DNA of 64,000 bases from Gammaproteobacteria bacterium. Lineage in GTDB: Bacteria > Pseudomonadota > Gammaproteobacteria > Pseudomonadales > Pseudohongiellaceae. A program made the position numbers and the translations under genes. Positions 1 through 9,157 of this stretch are shown in pieces. Below the pieces are notes generated by a model. That model was not told the origin of the DNA. It made no database searches and was given only the letters and a program-made list of their open reading frames with translations. The stretch covers positions 4,972,046 to 5,036,045 of the forward strand of contig JAWKZW010000001.1 in NCBI GenBank assembly GCA_041395725.1, given 5' to 3'. The first letter of the stretch is position 1, and each line of letters begins with the position of its first letter.

Positions 1-235
1 CTTCCAATGCTTCAAACGATCGCCAGTACTGAACGATGACCGGGCCCAGCGAGGAATGGCCCAGACAGCCAATGTCCGGATTGGCGTCCAGCTCTTTCAG
101 CATCCGGGGCATGGCGCGCACTACCGGCAGCCACTTATGAATCTTCCAGAATCTGTTGATACGCATGCCGATCAGGAACAGCACGAAGTCACCGTCGATC
201 TCAGCACTCATACGCTGCGGAAATATTTCTCTCAT
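1..235 (-). CDS. DUF4188-family protein, 5' part only (truncated by window edge)
   Basis: The frame opens at an ATG at 235 and runs 78 codons to the left edge without a stop, so the C-terminal part is outside the window. The visible N-terminus contains RINRFWKIHKWLP, a run of Met/Pro/Leu-rich helix (RAMPRMLKEL) and VQYWRSFEALE. This pattern matches my memory of the DUF4188 family, small proteins with a ferredoxin-like fold related to monooxygenase-like domains; their reaction is not established. The gene is on the same strand as selO and lies downstream of it, 147 bp away. The assignment rests on motif recognition, not a search. Confidence 0.75.
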   Translation of the reverse strand, partial: MREIFPQRMSAEIDGDFVLFLIGMRINRFWKIHKWLPVVRAMPRMLKELDANPDIGCLGHSSLGPVIVQYWRSFEALE

Positions 236-382
236 CAATTCACTCCCTGCTGCCTGAATTGGGTTGACCGATTCACCTGGCAGTATTGCCGGGAAACCGG
301 GATCGAGGACACTAAAAATTTAAGGAACCGCTGCCTCCACCTCAGTTCTGGCGCCCGGTCAAGCTGGCCGCTTGAAAGTGGC

Positions 383-1870
383 TCATGTGCCACAAAAAGT
401 CTGCCGGACTCTCTCACCGGGTTCGGGAGGCTGACGGTAATCCTCATAATCTTCGGCAGCGCTCTGTAATGGGCGCGTCGGCTCATCCGCATAAGGCTCG
501 GCCAGGACGTCCAGCAAACTAAAAAACCGGGAGTAATCAGCTTGCGCTTCCGCTGCCGACAAGGCGGCCTCGACTCGATGATTACGGGGAATGACCGCCG
601 GATTACTGGCGCGCATCAGGGAAAAAGCAGACTCGCGGGGCCGGTCATTGAGCTCAAGCCGTTGCTGCCAGCGCTCCCACCAGTTCTGCATTTCCTCTGT
701 CTGGAAAAACTCGTTGCCTGTCGGAGTGTCGGCAATCAGATCCCGGAAAGTGTTGGTGTAATCGGCCCGCTGACGCTGCATCATGTCCAGCAGTTCATCA
801 GCCAGCGACTCGTCTTCTGGCCGTTCGCCGAACAGTCCCAGCTTACTCCGCAACATGGCCAGCCGTGCCTGATGAAAAAGCGCGTCAAAAGAATCGATCA
901 TCTCCCCTGCCCTGGTCGCCGCTTCCTCGACATCATCGTGTAAAAGCGGCAGCAAGGCCTCAGCTAAACGGGTCAGGTTCCACTTTACGATATACGGCTG
1001 GTTGCCGTAGGCATAGCGCCCGGCATGATCAATGGAACTGAACACGGTCGCGGGATCATACTCGTCCATGAAGGCACAGGGACCGTAGTCGATGGTTTCG
1101 CCGGAGATGGTCATGTTGTCGGTGTTCATCACACCGTGGATGAAGCCGACTCGCAACCAGTCCACCACCAGCGAAATCTGCTTCTCCATGACGGCTTTGA
1201 TCAGTTCAAGGTAGGGCTGATCGGAGTGTTGCAGAGGCGGATAGTGACGGGCGATGGCGTAATCGGCCAGTTGCTGCAGTCCGCTGTTATCCCGCTGGGC
1301 CGCAAGGTGTTCAAAGGTACCAACCCGCAGGTGGCTGGCAGCGGTGCGGGTGAGAATGGCGCCGGGCAGAACCGACTCCCGGTACACCTCTTCACCAGTC
1401 GTCACCACCGCCAGGCTGCGCGTGGTCGCTATCCCCAGTGTATGCATGGCTTCGCTGATCAGGTATTCCCGCAACATGGGACCAAGTGCCGCGCGTCCGT
1501 CGCCGCCGCGGCCGAACGGAGTCCTGCCCGAGCCTTTAAACTGAATATCGACCCGCTCACCCCCGGGGGTCAGGTGCTCACCGATCAGATGAGCGCGCCC
1601 GTCCCCCAGCTGGGTGAAGTAGCCGAACTGGTGGCCTGAATAAGCCTGCGCAATGGGCTCCGCACCGTCCGGCAGGCGGTTACCGGCAAAGAGCTGGGCC
1701 AGATCGTCCTCGGAAAGATCGGCCAGCGGCAGACCCAGCTCCGCGGCCAACTGGCGATTATTGACCACCACACGGGGCTGGCTTACCGGTGTCGGACTCA
1801 GGCGCGCGTAGAACCGCTCCGGCAATCTCGCGTAAGTATTGTCAAATCGCCACCCTTGTCTTTCCTGCAT
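383..1870 (-). CDS. selO: SelO/YdiU family protein adenylyltransferase (pseudokinase)
   Basis: About 495 residues, the normal length for bacterial SelO. SelO has a kinase fold but binds ATP in a flipped orientation and transfers AMP to Ser, Thr or Tyr of target proteins, with a role in redox stress. Family sequence is continuous from RFDNTYARLPERFYAR through FKGSGRTPFGRGGDGRAALG, the ATP-site core (SEAMHTLGIATTRSLAVV) and GVMNTDNMTISGETIDYGPC, where the catalytic Asp and metal ligands sit. The C-terminus ends FCGT, so a Cys lies where eukaryotic SelO has selenocysteine. A GTG at 1879 is also in frame, but an AGGG lies 8 nt before the ATG at 1870, which I prefer. No partner gene is apparent. 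Confidence 0.95.
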   Translation of the reverse strand: MQERQGWRFDNTYARLPERFYARLSPTPVSQPRVVVNNRQLAAELGLPLADLSEDDLAQLFAGNRLPDGAEPIAQAYSGHQFGYFTQLGDGRAHLIGEHLTPGGERVDIQFKGSGRTPFGRGGDGRAALGPMLREYLISEAMHTLGIATTRSLAVVTTGEEVYRESVLPGAILTRTAASHLRVGTFEHLAAQRDNSGLQQLADYAIARHYPPLQHSDQPYLELIKAVMEKQISLVVDWLRVGFIHGVMNTDNMTISGETIDYGPCAFMDEYDPATVFSSIDHAGRYAYGNQPYIVKWNLTRLAEALLPLLHDDVEEAATRAGEMIDSFDALFHQARLAMLRSKLGLFGERPEDESLADELLDMMQRQRADYTNTFRDLIADTPTGNEFFQTEEMQNWWERWQQRLELNDRPRESAFSLMRASNPAVIPRNHRVEAALSAAEAQADYSRFFSLLDVLAEPYADEPTRPLQSAAEDYEDYRQPPEPGERVRQTFCGT

Positions 1871-1958
1871 GCTGGTCACCCTGATAGAACATGAACATTT
1901 ATGAGGCTCTGTGGAACAGAATTCTCCACCGAGATCGGCTTCATGTACAGCGGGTCAG

Positions 1959-2008
1959 GGAACCTCTGATTTAGCACCACAATGCTCCGGTATTCAATCA
2001 GAGGCTCC
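1959..2008. repeat. Palindromic dispersed repeat (family A), copy 1
   Basis: Two 13-bp arms, 1959-1971 and 1996-2008, are inverted copies with one mismatch and flank a 24-nt loop. The left half reads GGAACCTCTGATT followed by ACCACAATGC, as in further copies near 16.3 kb, 17.9 kb, 39.1 kb and 51.2 kb. It lies in the 334-bp intergenic region upstream of selO, between selO and the exported-protein gene on the same strand. No gene is visible in the rest of that region. Confidence 0.7.
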
Positions 2009-2204
2009 TTGACTGCCAGCCTGGCAGAATTCCAGCTCATAAACTTACAAAAAGTTAGATAAATTAAGGACGGATTTGTTTTCCAGTGATAATAAAGGGG
2101 CAGAAAATACATCTGCCCCTTCTTCTCTATCCAGCTGTCCCGGTTATTGCTGATCGAGCCTCACTGCGGCCCGGTTGGTAGTTGTGCAGAGCAGGCGCTG
2201 ATTG

Positions 2205-3203
2205 CTATTCCTCATCCCCCAGAGCCGATTGTGGTATTCCATTTTCATCCAGGCCTTCGACGTCGTAGCGACGCCAGCCTGCCAGGATGCCCGTCAGGCC
2301 ATGATTGCCTTCGTGACAGGCGTACTCGTAAATTGGATCTGTTATCCGCCGCATGGGCAGTCGGGCCGACCAGGGCAGATCCCAGCTTAGCGGATCTTCA
2401 ACCGTGAAGTCGTAATCCAGGGTATTCTGGTCAACCCACGTAAAGCGCTCCACCACATGCAATGACGGGGACGTATTACGCCAGCCGTACCAATAGTAGA
2501 AGCCTCCTCTGGTATCAATAACCAGAGTGTCGCCTTCCCAGCGGGCGATGGAGTCGCCTTCCCATTTTGGCTGTTGCACAGTGTGCTCGCTGGCGAAGGG
2601 AATTATTCTGGCAGCGTGAATCATCTCGCTGAGGATCATGACATGGTCCCTGGTCTGCACCAGCTGCATGTTGTTGTTATAGGAGCCTGAAATCATCGGC
2701 GGACCGGTACGGGCATTGACTATACAGCGGTCATTGAGGGTACGCGCCTCCGGCCCGGCACTGAGCCGGCGCATTTCGTTGATCTCGGCGTTCCTGGCGC
2801 GCCCTGCTTCATTGAGCGGTGGCAAGCGGCCGTTGGGTGGATCGTAAACCAGCGAGGTGCGCAGGTCCGCGACGGTCTCGCTGCCACGCTCATACCAGAA
2901 CTCGTTATAGGAAATCACGCCCGGCGGGTATCCCGCACCACCGACCGAGTCGATGATCAGGTCGCGGTTCTGGCGACGGTTTTCGTAAGCCTCCCATTCT
3001 TTCGCCTCTTCCGGCGTCAGGGTCGGCCGGTCAGCCAGTTCCGGCGGACGCTCCAGGGGTGTGATGGTGCGAAATGTATAGGTGCCCTGCAGGTCCGGAA
3101 ATCCATACTCCGTGCGGGGGACGTCAGCGGACTGGGCCAGTGCAGTGGAGACTGCAAGAGTGGTGGTAATGGCACCCAGCAGGGTTAGCGCGGGATTTTT
3201 CAT
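2205..3203 (-). CDS. Exported conserved hypothetical protein
   Basis: 332 residues. The ATG at 3203 is chosen because a strong GGAGG lies 7 nt upstream; the longer open frame upstream lacks such a signal. Residues 1-24 (MKNPALTLLGAITTTLAVSTALA) form a clear Sec signal peptide. The mature protein has many Trp, Tyr and Asp residues, with ARWEGDTLVIDTRGGFYYWYGW and a C-terminal region of beta-rich character (DYDFTVEDPLSWDLPWSARLP). I recognise the type as a periplasmic protein found repeatedly in marine Gammaproteobacteria, without a known role. It stands alone, in the opposite direction to the SnoaL-like gene. Confidence 0.8.
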   Translation of the reverse strand: MKNPALTLLGAITTTLAVSTALAQSADVPRTEYGFPDLQGTYTFRTITPLERPPELADRPTLTPEEAKEWEAYENRRQNRDLIIDSVGGAGYPPGVISYNEFWYERGSETVADLRTSLVYDPPNGRLPPLNEAGRARNAEINEMRRLSAGPEARTLNDRCIVNARTGPPMISGSYNNNMQLVQTRDHVMILSEMIHAARIIPFASEHTVQQPKWEGDSIARWEGDTLVIDTRGGFYYWYGWRNTSPSLHVVERFTWVDQNTLDYDFTVEDPLSWDLPWSARLPMRRITDPIYEYACHEGNHGLTGILAGWRRYDVEGLDENGIPQSALGDEE

Positions 3204-3577
3204 GGGATCCTCCTTTTTATTATTCTCGACACCAAAATTACTCGCCTCGGCAGCAAATTGAAAGACCTCTCGGTCGACAACATTCTGCTGCACTGCTGCC
3301 AGCGGCCGGCCGAGAAACCGTAGAGGTGATCTGCGGCCGATCCGCAGGGCGATGTGCCGTGATGAACAAGTGGTGCGACGACACGCTTTCTGCGCGCAAT
3401 TGCGGACAACAGCGAATGCCTGAACTGCAGACCCGCCAAGCCCTACAACGTGGTGGAGCTGCCGTGTGTCGATTGGCTCCAGCGGTTTGTGTAGAGGCTT
3501 ATATTGACCGATTCAATGGTGTATTGTGAGTTTCTCAACGGCCTGGGCCGTAACCTGATAGATAATGAGGCCCGATC
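3204..3577. other. Intergenic region between divergent genes
   Basis: 374 bp separating the start of a leftward exported-protein gene from the start of a rightward SnoaL-like gene. It should hold both promoters, but I see no confident -35/-10 pair. Open frames here lack ribosome-binding signals and family resemblance, so I call no gene. Confidence 0.5.
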
Positions 3578-4063
3578 ATGCGTGCTGATCGTTTGTTGCT
3601 TGGACTCTCCATGCTTTTTGCCGGTGCCGTCAATGGCGCCGAGCAATCGACCGACCCCCGGACTGAAATCGCCACGGTGCTGGACGCCTACCATGCGGCA
3701 GCGGCCGACGGCGACTGGGCCCGTTATTTCGACCTGATGAGTGATGACGGCGTTTTCCTGGGGACCGATGCCGGTGAGCGCTGGCCCAAGGCGGAGTTCC
3801 AGGCCTATGCCCAATCCCGCAGCGGCTGGGTCTACCGGCCCCTGGAGCGACATCTGAACCTGACCCCGGACGGCAACAGCGCCTGGTTCGACGAACTGCT
3901 GGACAGTGCGAATTTCGGCACAGCAAGAGGCACAGGAGTGCTGATCAGAACGGCGGCCGGCTGGAAGATTTCCCAGTACAACCTGACCCTGCCCATTCCC
4001 AACGCACTGATCCGTGATATAACCGACACCATCAAGAACTTTGAATCCGCTGGCACACAGTAA
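3578..4063 (+). CDS. Exported SnoaL-like (NTF2-fold) protein
   Basis: 161 residues. A signal peptide covers about residues 1-20 (MRADRLLLGLSMLFAGAVNG), and a GAGG sits 7 nt before the ATG. The mature part has the NTF2/SnoaL_3 layout: a first helix with VLDAYHAAAADGDWARYFDLMSDDGVFLGT, a middle segment WPKAEFQAYA, and C-terminal strands AWFDELLDSANFGTARGTGVLIRTAAGWKI. In this family the fold makes a conical pocket for small-molecule binding or catalysis; homologues with the GTGVL..GWKI ending are usually annotated as nuclear transport factor 2 family proteins. The substrate is unknown. The gene ends 36 bp before the NYN-domain gene and may be co-transcribed with it. Confidence 0.8.
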   Translation: MRADRLLLGLSMLFAGAVNGAEQSTDPRTEIATVLDAYHAAAADGDWARYFDLMSDDGVFLGTDAGERWPKAEFQAYAQSRSGWVYRPLERHLNLTPDGNSAWFDELLDSANFGTARGTGVLIRTAAGWKISQYNLTLPIPNALIRDITDTIKNFESAGTQ

Positions 4064-4099
4064 CCGCTGCCAGCCTGAAACTGACCAGGCAATCTGACC

Positions 4100-4804
4100 A
4101 TGAGTGAACTGAAACAGAAAATAGCACTGTTTATCGATGCCGATAATGCGCCGGCCGGGAAATTTGATGCAGTCCTCAGCGAAGTTGCCAAGTACGGCGT
4201 GGTCACCATTCGCAAGGCCTATGGAAACTGGAAGTCACCCACCTTGAAAAAATGGGAGGAACTTCTACACGAATACGCCATTCAACCCATCCAGCAATAC
4301 GACCTGACCAAGGGAAAAAACGCGTCGGACATTGCCCTGGTCATCGACGCTCTGGACGTCATGTACACCAAGGATATCGATGTCATGTGCTTCGTTTCTT
4401 CCGACTGCGACTTTACGCCGTTGGTGACCCGGGTTCTGGCCGAGGGAAAAGTGGTGCTGGGGTTTGGTGAACGCAAGACCCCTTCCCCGTTCGTGAACGC
4501 CTGTTCGCGGTTTCTCTATCTGGACGAGGAGAAAAAGGCGGCCAAGGTCAATACCCGGCCCAGGAGTGTCAAGTCAGATTCCAGACTCATCAACCTGTTA
4601 CGGGCCGCCATCGAAGCCAACGAAGATGACGAGGGCTGGGCAGCACTCGGCCCGGTAGGATCGCACATCTCCAACCAGTCTTCCTTTGACAGCAGAAATT
4701 ACGGATTCAAAAACCTCAGCAGCCTGCTGAAAGCCATCGATCTGTTTGAGATAAAGCGTGGCCCTGGCAATTCCTATCTGGTCCGGGATGCGCGAAAAAA
4801 ATAA
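4100..4804 (+). CDS. NYN-domain RNase-like protein with C-terminal OST-HTH/LOTUS domain
   Basis: 234 residues, no signal peptide. The N-terminal half (about 8-145) is a NYN/PIN-like domain: IALFIDADN near residue 13, GKNASDIALVIDALD around 77, and VSSDCDF around 102 supply the acidic residues that bind metal in this nuclease superfamily. Residues about 160-230 resemble the OST-HTH/LOTUS winged helix (LINLLRAAIEANEDDEGWAALGPVGSHI, YGFKNLSSLLKAIDLFEI), a likely RNA-binding module. The same two-domain design is widespread in bacteria and related to eukaryotic MARF1/limkain proteins. Its targets are not known. Ribosome-binding signal is weak (AGG 10 nt upstream). Confidence 0.88.
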   Translation: MSELKQKIALFIDADNAPAGKFDAVLSEVAKYGVVTIRKAYGNWKSPTLKKWEELLHEYAIQPIQQYDLTKGKNASDIALVIDALDVMYTKDIDVMCFVSSDCDFTPLVTRVLAEGKVVLGFGERKTPSPFVNACSRFLYLDEEKKAAKVNTRPRSVKSDSRLINLLRAAIEANEDDEGWAALGPVGSHISNQSSFDSRNYGFKNLSSLLKAIDLFEIKRGPGNSYLVRDARKK

Positions 4805-5199
4805 CCTGCACTGAAGTATCTACGTTATATCCCTGTGGCGAAGTTGATAAGAATATCAAGCGACGGGCTGCGATTGCCTGCCCCGGAAACGGAGACTCGC
4901 TGTCAGCCCGGCCTTTAAAACTGAAGGCTTTTTTGTTATACTTCGCGCCTCGCCTTTTGACACAAACTCAGCCTGACTGTCGGCGGTTCTGGAACGATAA
5001 TCAGTTATCACCCCGGGATACCGCGAAGAAATCAGGTTTTAACCCCCTGATTCTAACTGCTGCACTACGTACCAGCAGCAGTTCTGACGCGCAGCCTGCG
5101 TCTATGGAGCAGCGCCGGCAGTTATTAGCCATGCTGACAGTCCTTATTATCAGTACCGGCATAGCGCGCAACTGAATCACCGGTTTTTACAGGAGACCC
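4805..5199. other. Intergenic leader region before the sucrose operon
   Basis: 395 bp with no convincing gene. It contains a plausible sigma70-type promoter (4914-4942) about 260 bp before the sps start, which would leave a long leader. I saw no recognisable riboswitch. One 80-codon open frame (4933-5175) lacks a ribosome-binding site and family resemblance and was left out. Confidence 0.45.
4914..4942 (+). promoter_or_regulatory. Candidate sigma70 promoter for the sucrose operon
   Basis: TTTAAA at 4914-4919 (4 of 6 to the -35 consensus), a 17-bp spacer, and TATACT at 4937-4942 (5 of 6 to the -10 consensus). It points toward sps. Assignment is by eye and other promoters nearer the gene are possible. 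Confidence 0.35.
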
Positions 5200-7341
5200 A
5201 TGTCTACGGACAAACCACGCAGACTCTACATTGCCCTCATCAGCATCCACGGTCTGATCCGAGGCACCAATCTGGAACTCGGTCGTGACGCCGACACCGG
5301 CGGCCAGACCAAATACGTTGTAGAACTGGCACGCGCTCTCGGTGAACTGGAAGAAGTGGAGCAGGTCGATCTGATTACCCGCCGGATTGTGGATGCCGAC
5401 ATAAGCCCGGATTATGCCCGCCAGATCGAACCTCTTTCCGAGCATGCCCGCATCGTACGCCTGAACGCCGGGCCTGACGCCTACATTCCAAAGGAGTTGC
5501 TGTGGGATTTCATCGAGAATTTTGCCGACAACACCCTTGATTGGTTTCAGCAGCAGTCTCGTATGCCCCATCTGATTCATTCTCACTATGCAGACGCCGG
5601 GCAGGTAGGGGTGATGCTGAGCAACCTGACGGGAATCCCACTGGTCCACACTGGCCACTCCCTGGGCAGGGACAAGCGACGCCGTCTGCTGGCGACGGGA
5701 ATGACCCTGGATGAAATAGACCGCGTTTACAACATGTACCGGCGTATCGAAGCCGAGGAAGACGTTCTGGCTACCGCCGATCTGCTCATCACCAGCACCC
5801 AGAATGAAATTGAAGATCAATACGAAATTTACGACTATTACAACCCGGACAGCATGACAGTGATTCCGCCGGGCGTCGATCTGGACAAATTTCATCCCCC
5901 CGTCCTGGGCGAATCGCCACCCGCCGTGGCCAGGGACATCCGCAGATTCCTGGACGAACCCGACAAGCCCATGATCCTTGCCCTGTCCCGACCGGATGCC
6001 CGCAAGAATGTCTCTACCCTGCTGGATGCCTTCGGGGAATCCGAACGTCTGCAGTCACTGGCAAACCTGGTGATAATCGTCGGCAATCGCGATGATATTC
6101 GAACGATGGAAGAAGGCGCCCGGACAGTTCTGACCGAACTGCTGGTTTCGGTCGATTACCATGACCTGTACGGAAAAATCGCCATTCCCAAGCATCACGA
6201 GTCAGATGAAGTACCTGGTATTTATCGACTGGCAGCCAGATCCGGCGGTGTTTTTGTCAACCCGGCACTGACCGAACCATTCGGGTTGACCATTCTTGAA
6301 GCATCGGCCAGCGGGGTCCCCGTCGTTGCGACTGAAAACGGTGGCCCGGTGGATATCATTAAAAACTGTGAAAACGGAATTCTGATAGACCCGCTCAACA
6401 AGGCCGCCATGACAGAGGCGTTGATCAAACTGCTGGAGGAAAATTTCACCTGGCGGCAGTGCTCCACCAACGGCCTTGACAACATCCCCAGATTTTATTC
6501 CTGGGCCGCCCATGCGAAAACCTATCTGGCGCGAATCGATCCACTGCTCGATAAAGTCCCGCTGCTGCCCAAGATCCCCAAAACCAGACGCCCGATGGAG
6601 AAGCACAACAAGGCCATCTTTACGGACATTGACCAGAATCTGCTGGGTGATGTGGATGCGCTGGCAGACTTTCGCAACTTTCTGAAAGAACACCGCAGCA
6701 CCACAACCTTTGGCATCACCACGGCCCGGCGTCTTGACTCAGCCCTCACGGCGCTGAAGCAGTACGATATCCCCATGCCGGATATTCTGATCACCAGCCT
6801 GGGGACTGAGATCTACTACGCTCCCAAATTGACACCAAGCACAAACTGGCAGAATCACGTGGATCATCTCTGGAACCGCAGGAATATTCTCCGCTTGCTG
6901 GATGGCTTGCCGGGCCTTACGCTGCAGGAAGCCGATCAGCAGAGTGATTTTAAGCTGTCCTATGTGCTCGACACGAAAGCGGCTGAGACACCGTCGGTAC
7001 ATGACATTCATACTCTGCTTCGCAAGGGTGAGCATTCCGTAAACGTGATTTTTTCTTTCGGGAGATATATCGACATTGTCCCGATTCGAGCCTCAAAGGG
7101 GCTGGCTCTGCGCTATATTTCCTCGCTGTGGCATATCCCCCTGAATCACATCCTGGTGGCCGGAGGCTCGGGAGCCGACGAAGATATAATGCGTGGTAAC
7201 ACTCTTGCCGTGGTGGTTGCCAATCGGCAGGAGGAAGAATTGTCGGACCTGATTGATATAGACCGCATTTATTTTACCCAGAAGCCCTATGCCAGCGGCA
7301 TTCTCGAGGCAATCGAGCACTACGATTTCCTCAACATCTGA
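5200..7341 (+). CDS. sps: Sucrose-phosphate synthase with fused C-terminal HAD domain
   Basis: 713 residues. Residues 8-450 are a GT-B, family 4 glycosyltransferase that joins a nucleotide-activated glucose to fructose 6-phosphate to give sucrose 6-phosphate: GRDADTGGQTKYV near 29-41, HSHYADAG and HTGHSLGRDKR in the acceptor region, and TEPFGLTILEA near 358-368 as the donor-site EX7E motif. Residues about 467-713 form a phosphatase-like HAD domain as in plant and cyanobacterial enzymes. Its first motif is DIDQNL with both Asp residues (476 and 478) but Asn in place of the usual Thr/Val, so activity of this domain is uncertain. A separate phosphatase follows 14 bp downstream. GGAG precedes the ATG by 4 nt. 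Confidence 0.93.
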   Translation: MSTDKPRRLYIALISIHGLIRGTNLELGRDADTGGQTKYVVELARALGELEEVEQVDLITRRIVDADISPDYARQIEPLSEHARIVRLNAGPDAYIPKELLWDFIENFADNTLDWFQQQSRMPHLIHSHYADAGQVGVMLSNLTGIPLVHTGHSLGRDKRRRLLATGMTLDEIDRVYNMYRRIEAEEDVLATADLLITSTQNEIEDQYEIYDYYNPDSMTVIPPGVDLDKFHPPVLGESPPAVARDIRRFLDEPDKPMILALSRPDARKNVSTLLDAFGESERLQSLANLVIIVGNRDDIRTMEEGARTVLTELLVSVDYHDLYGKIAIPKHHESDEVPGIYRLAARSGGVFVNPALTEPFGLTILEASASGVPVVATENGGPVDIIKNCENGILIDPLNKAAMTEALIKLLEENFTWRQCSTNGLDNIPRFYSWAAHAKTYLARIDPLLDKVPLLPKIPKTRRPMEKHNKAIFTDIDQNLLGDVDALADFRNFLKEHRSTTTFGITTARRLDSALTALKQYDIPMPDILITSLGTEIYYAPKLTPSTNWQNHVDHLWNRRNILRLLDGLPGLTLQEADQQSDFKLSYVLDTKAAETPSVHDIHTLLRKGEHSVNVIFSFGRYIDIVPIRASKGLALRYISSLWHIPLNHILVAGGSGADEDIMRGNTLAVVVANRQEEELSDLIDIDRIYFTQKPYASGILEAIEHYDFLNI

Positions 7342-7355
7342 CCGGCACATCATTC

Positions 7356-8270
7356 ATGACTTCTCGCTATCTGCTCTGTACCGACCTCGATCGCACGCTG
7401 ATTCCAAACGGATCTCAGCCGGAGTCACCCCTGGCGCGAGAACTTTTCCGGCGGCTCGTTGGGAGACCGGAATTACAACTGGCCTATGTCAGTGGGCGCA
7501 GTCTTGCACTGGTGCAGGAAGCCATTGACAGCTGGCAATTACCCTGCCCGGATTTTATTCTCGGCGATGTAGGAACCAGCATTTTTGCCGCCTCCACCGC
7601 CCTCGAGGCGGTGACGGAAGTAAAGCAGCCTTCAATGGACAGCGAAACAGACAGCGAAAGCCTTAAATGGCACCGCTGGGAGAGTTGGGACAGGGAGATC
7701 GCGCCGGACTGGAAGGGCAGATCAGGCCAGGACATCGCCGGACTGCTTAATGACATTCCCGAGCTTGAATTACAGGAAGCCCATAAACAGAGCACCTTCA
7801 AGTCAAGTTATTATGTGGCGCTGGGCATTGATGTAGAAGAACTGCTCGATACACTGCGGAGCATTCTGTCCCGGGCGGACATTGAAGCGAGTCTGATCTG
7901 GAGCGTCGACGAAGCCGCCGCGACCGGCCTGCTCGATATACTGCCAGCCTGCGCCACCAAGAAACATGCCATCGATTTCCTTATAGAAAACCAGCAATTT
8001 GAACTGGCCGATACCGTGTTTGCCGGTGATAGCGGCAACGACCTGCCGGTTCTTACCAGCCCCATTCATTCGGTACTGGTTGCCAATGCCAGCCCTGCTG
8101 TGCGGGAAGCCGCCCTGCAGGAAGCCGCCCTAAGCGGGCATTCCGATGCACTGTATATTGCGCAGGGTGGGTACCTCAACATGAATGGCAATTACGGCGC
8201 AGGAATCATCGAGGGTTTCGTGCACTACATTCCGGAAGCAGAACAATGGTTACAGGAGGAGTCACGATGA
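7356..8270 (+). CDS. spp: Sucrose-6-phosphate phosphatase (HAD family)
   Basis: 304 residues, cytoplasmic. HAD motif I is TDLDRTL with Asp10 and Asp12; motif IV is FAGDSGNDLPVL about 75 residues from the end. SGRS and GDVGTSIF near residues 45-70 fit the SPP/Cof-type IIB cap subclass. It should remove phosphate from sucrose 6-phosphate and so drive synthesis forward. Its position directly between sps and a fructokinase supports SPP over other HAD-IIB phosphatases such as mannosyl-3-phosphoglycerate phosphatase. Its TGA overlaps the fructokinase ATG by 4 bp, indicating translational coupling. Confidence 0.88.
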   Translation: MTSRYLLCTDLDRTLIPNGSQPESPLARELFRRLVGRPELQLAYVSGRSLALVQEAIDSWQLPCPDFILGDVGTSIFAASTALEAVTEVKQPSMDSETDSESLKWHRWESWDREIAPDWKGRSGQDIAGLLNDIPELELQEAHKQSTFKSSYYVALGIDVEELLDTLRSILSRADIEASLIWSVDEAAATGLLDILPACATKKHAIDFLIENQQFELADTVFAGDSGNDLPVLTSPIHSVLVANASPAVREAALQEAALSGHSDALYIAQGGYLNMNGNYGAGIIEGFVHYIPEAEQWLQEESR

Positions 8271-9157
8271 CAGCCAGGCCCGTTCTGTTCGGCGAAATTC
8301 TCTACGACCATTTTCCGGATGGCCAGGCTGTGCTCGGCGGCGCCCCCTTCAATGTAGCCTGGCACTTGCAGGCCTTTGGTGCCGCACCGCTGATACTTTC
8401 CCGCATCGGAGACGACGGGCCAGGCCAGCGGGCAATCAAAACCATGCAGGCATGGGGCATGACTACAGAGGGGGTCCAGATCGACGGGGATCACCCCACC
8501 GGCATGGTGAATATTACCCTGACTGGCACTGAACCCAGTTACGACATTGTCGAGCACCAGGCCTATGACTATATAGACCGCAGGCAGCTGCCTGCCCTGG
8601 ATGAGCACAGCATCCTTTACCATGGCAGCCTCGCCTGCCGCGGAGAAGACTCAAGAACCGCCCTCGACTACCTGAGTTCCCGGCAGGCACTTCCTCGCTT
8701 CGTGGATATCAACCTGCGAAAACCACACTACAATCCAACCGAGATTCTCGAATTGATACAAGGAGCAACCTGGCTGAAGCTTAACGAAGCCGAATTTCTG
8801 GAAGTCTTTGCAAGCACGCCGGATTCTGCGCAGGCCATCGCAGTGCGCATGGATGATCTTGATCTGAAAACTTTGGTAATAACGCGAGGCGAGCACGGTG
8901 CCGAAGTAATAACCAGCAATGGATCAAAGTGCACCGTAAAACCTGCCCGACTAACGAACGTGAAAGACAGTGTCGGCGCTGGCGACGCTTTTAGCAGCGT
9001 GCTGTTGCTGGGGCAGGTAAAAGGATGGGATCTGGAGCAGACTCTTTGCCGGGCGCATGATTTCGCCGAGGCAATCCTGGGGATACGCGGCGCCACCCTG
9101 AACGACATGGATTTTTATCGCTCATTCAAATTAAGCTGGGGGCTCAAAGGAAACTGA
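8267..9157 (+). CDS. PfkB-family sugar kinase, probable fructokinase
   Basis: 296 residues. The start at 8267 is chosen over an in-frame ATG at 8246 because AGGAGG lies 7 nt upstream and it gives an ATGA overlap with spp. The N-terminus FGEILYDHFPDG and GGAPFNVAWHL are typical of fructokinases of the PfkB/ribokinase family, and the C-terminal signature DSVGAGDAFSSVLL contains the catalytic Asp in GAGD and the anion hole. In the matching operon of halotolerant methanotrophs the fructokinase is called fruK and phosphorylates the fructose released when amylosucrase acts on sucrose. Substrate here is inferred from context. Confidence 0.9.
   Translation: MTARPVLFGEILYDHFPDGQAVLGGAPFNVAWHLQAFGAAPLILSRIGDDGPGQRAIKTMQAWGMTTEGVQIDGDHPTGMVNITLTGTEPSYDIVEHQAYDYIDRRQLPALDEHSILYHGSLACRGEDSRTALDYLSSRQALPRFVDINLRKPHYNPTEILELIQGATWLKLNEAEFLEVFASTPDSAQAIAVRMDDLDLKTLVITRGEHGAEVITSNGSKCTVKPARLTNVKDSVGAGDAFSSVLLLGQVKGWDLEQTLCRAHDFAEAILGIRGATLNDMDFYRSFKLSWGLKGN

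Noticed and set aside
4933..5175. 80-codon frame before sps
   Set aside because: No ribosome-binding site and no recognisable sequence; lies over the probable promoter.
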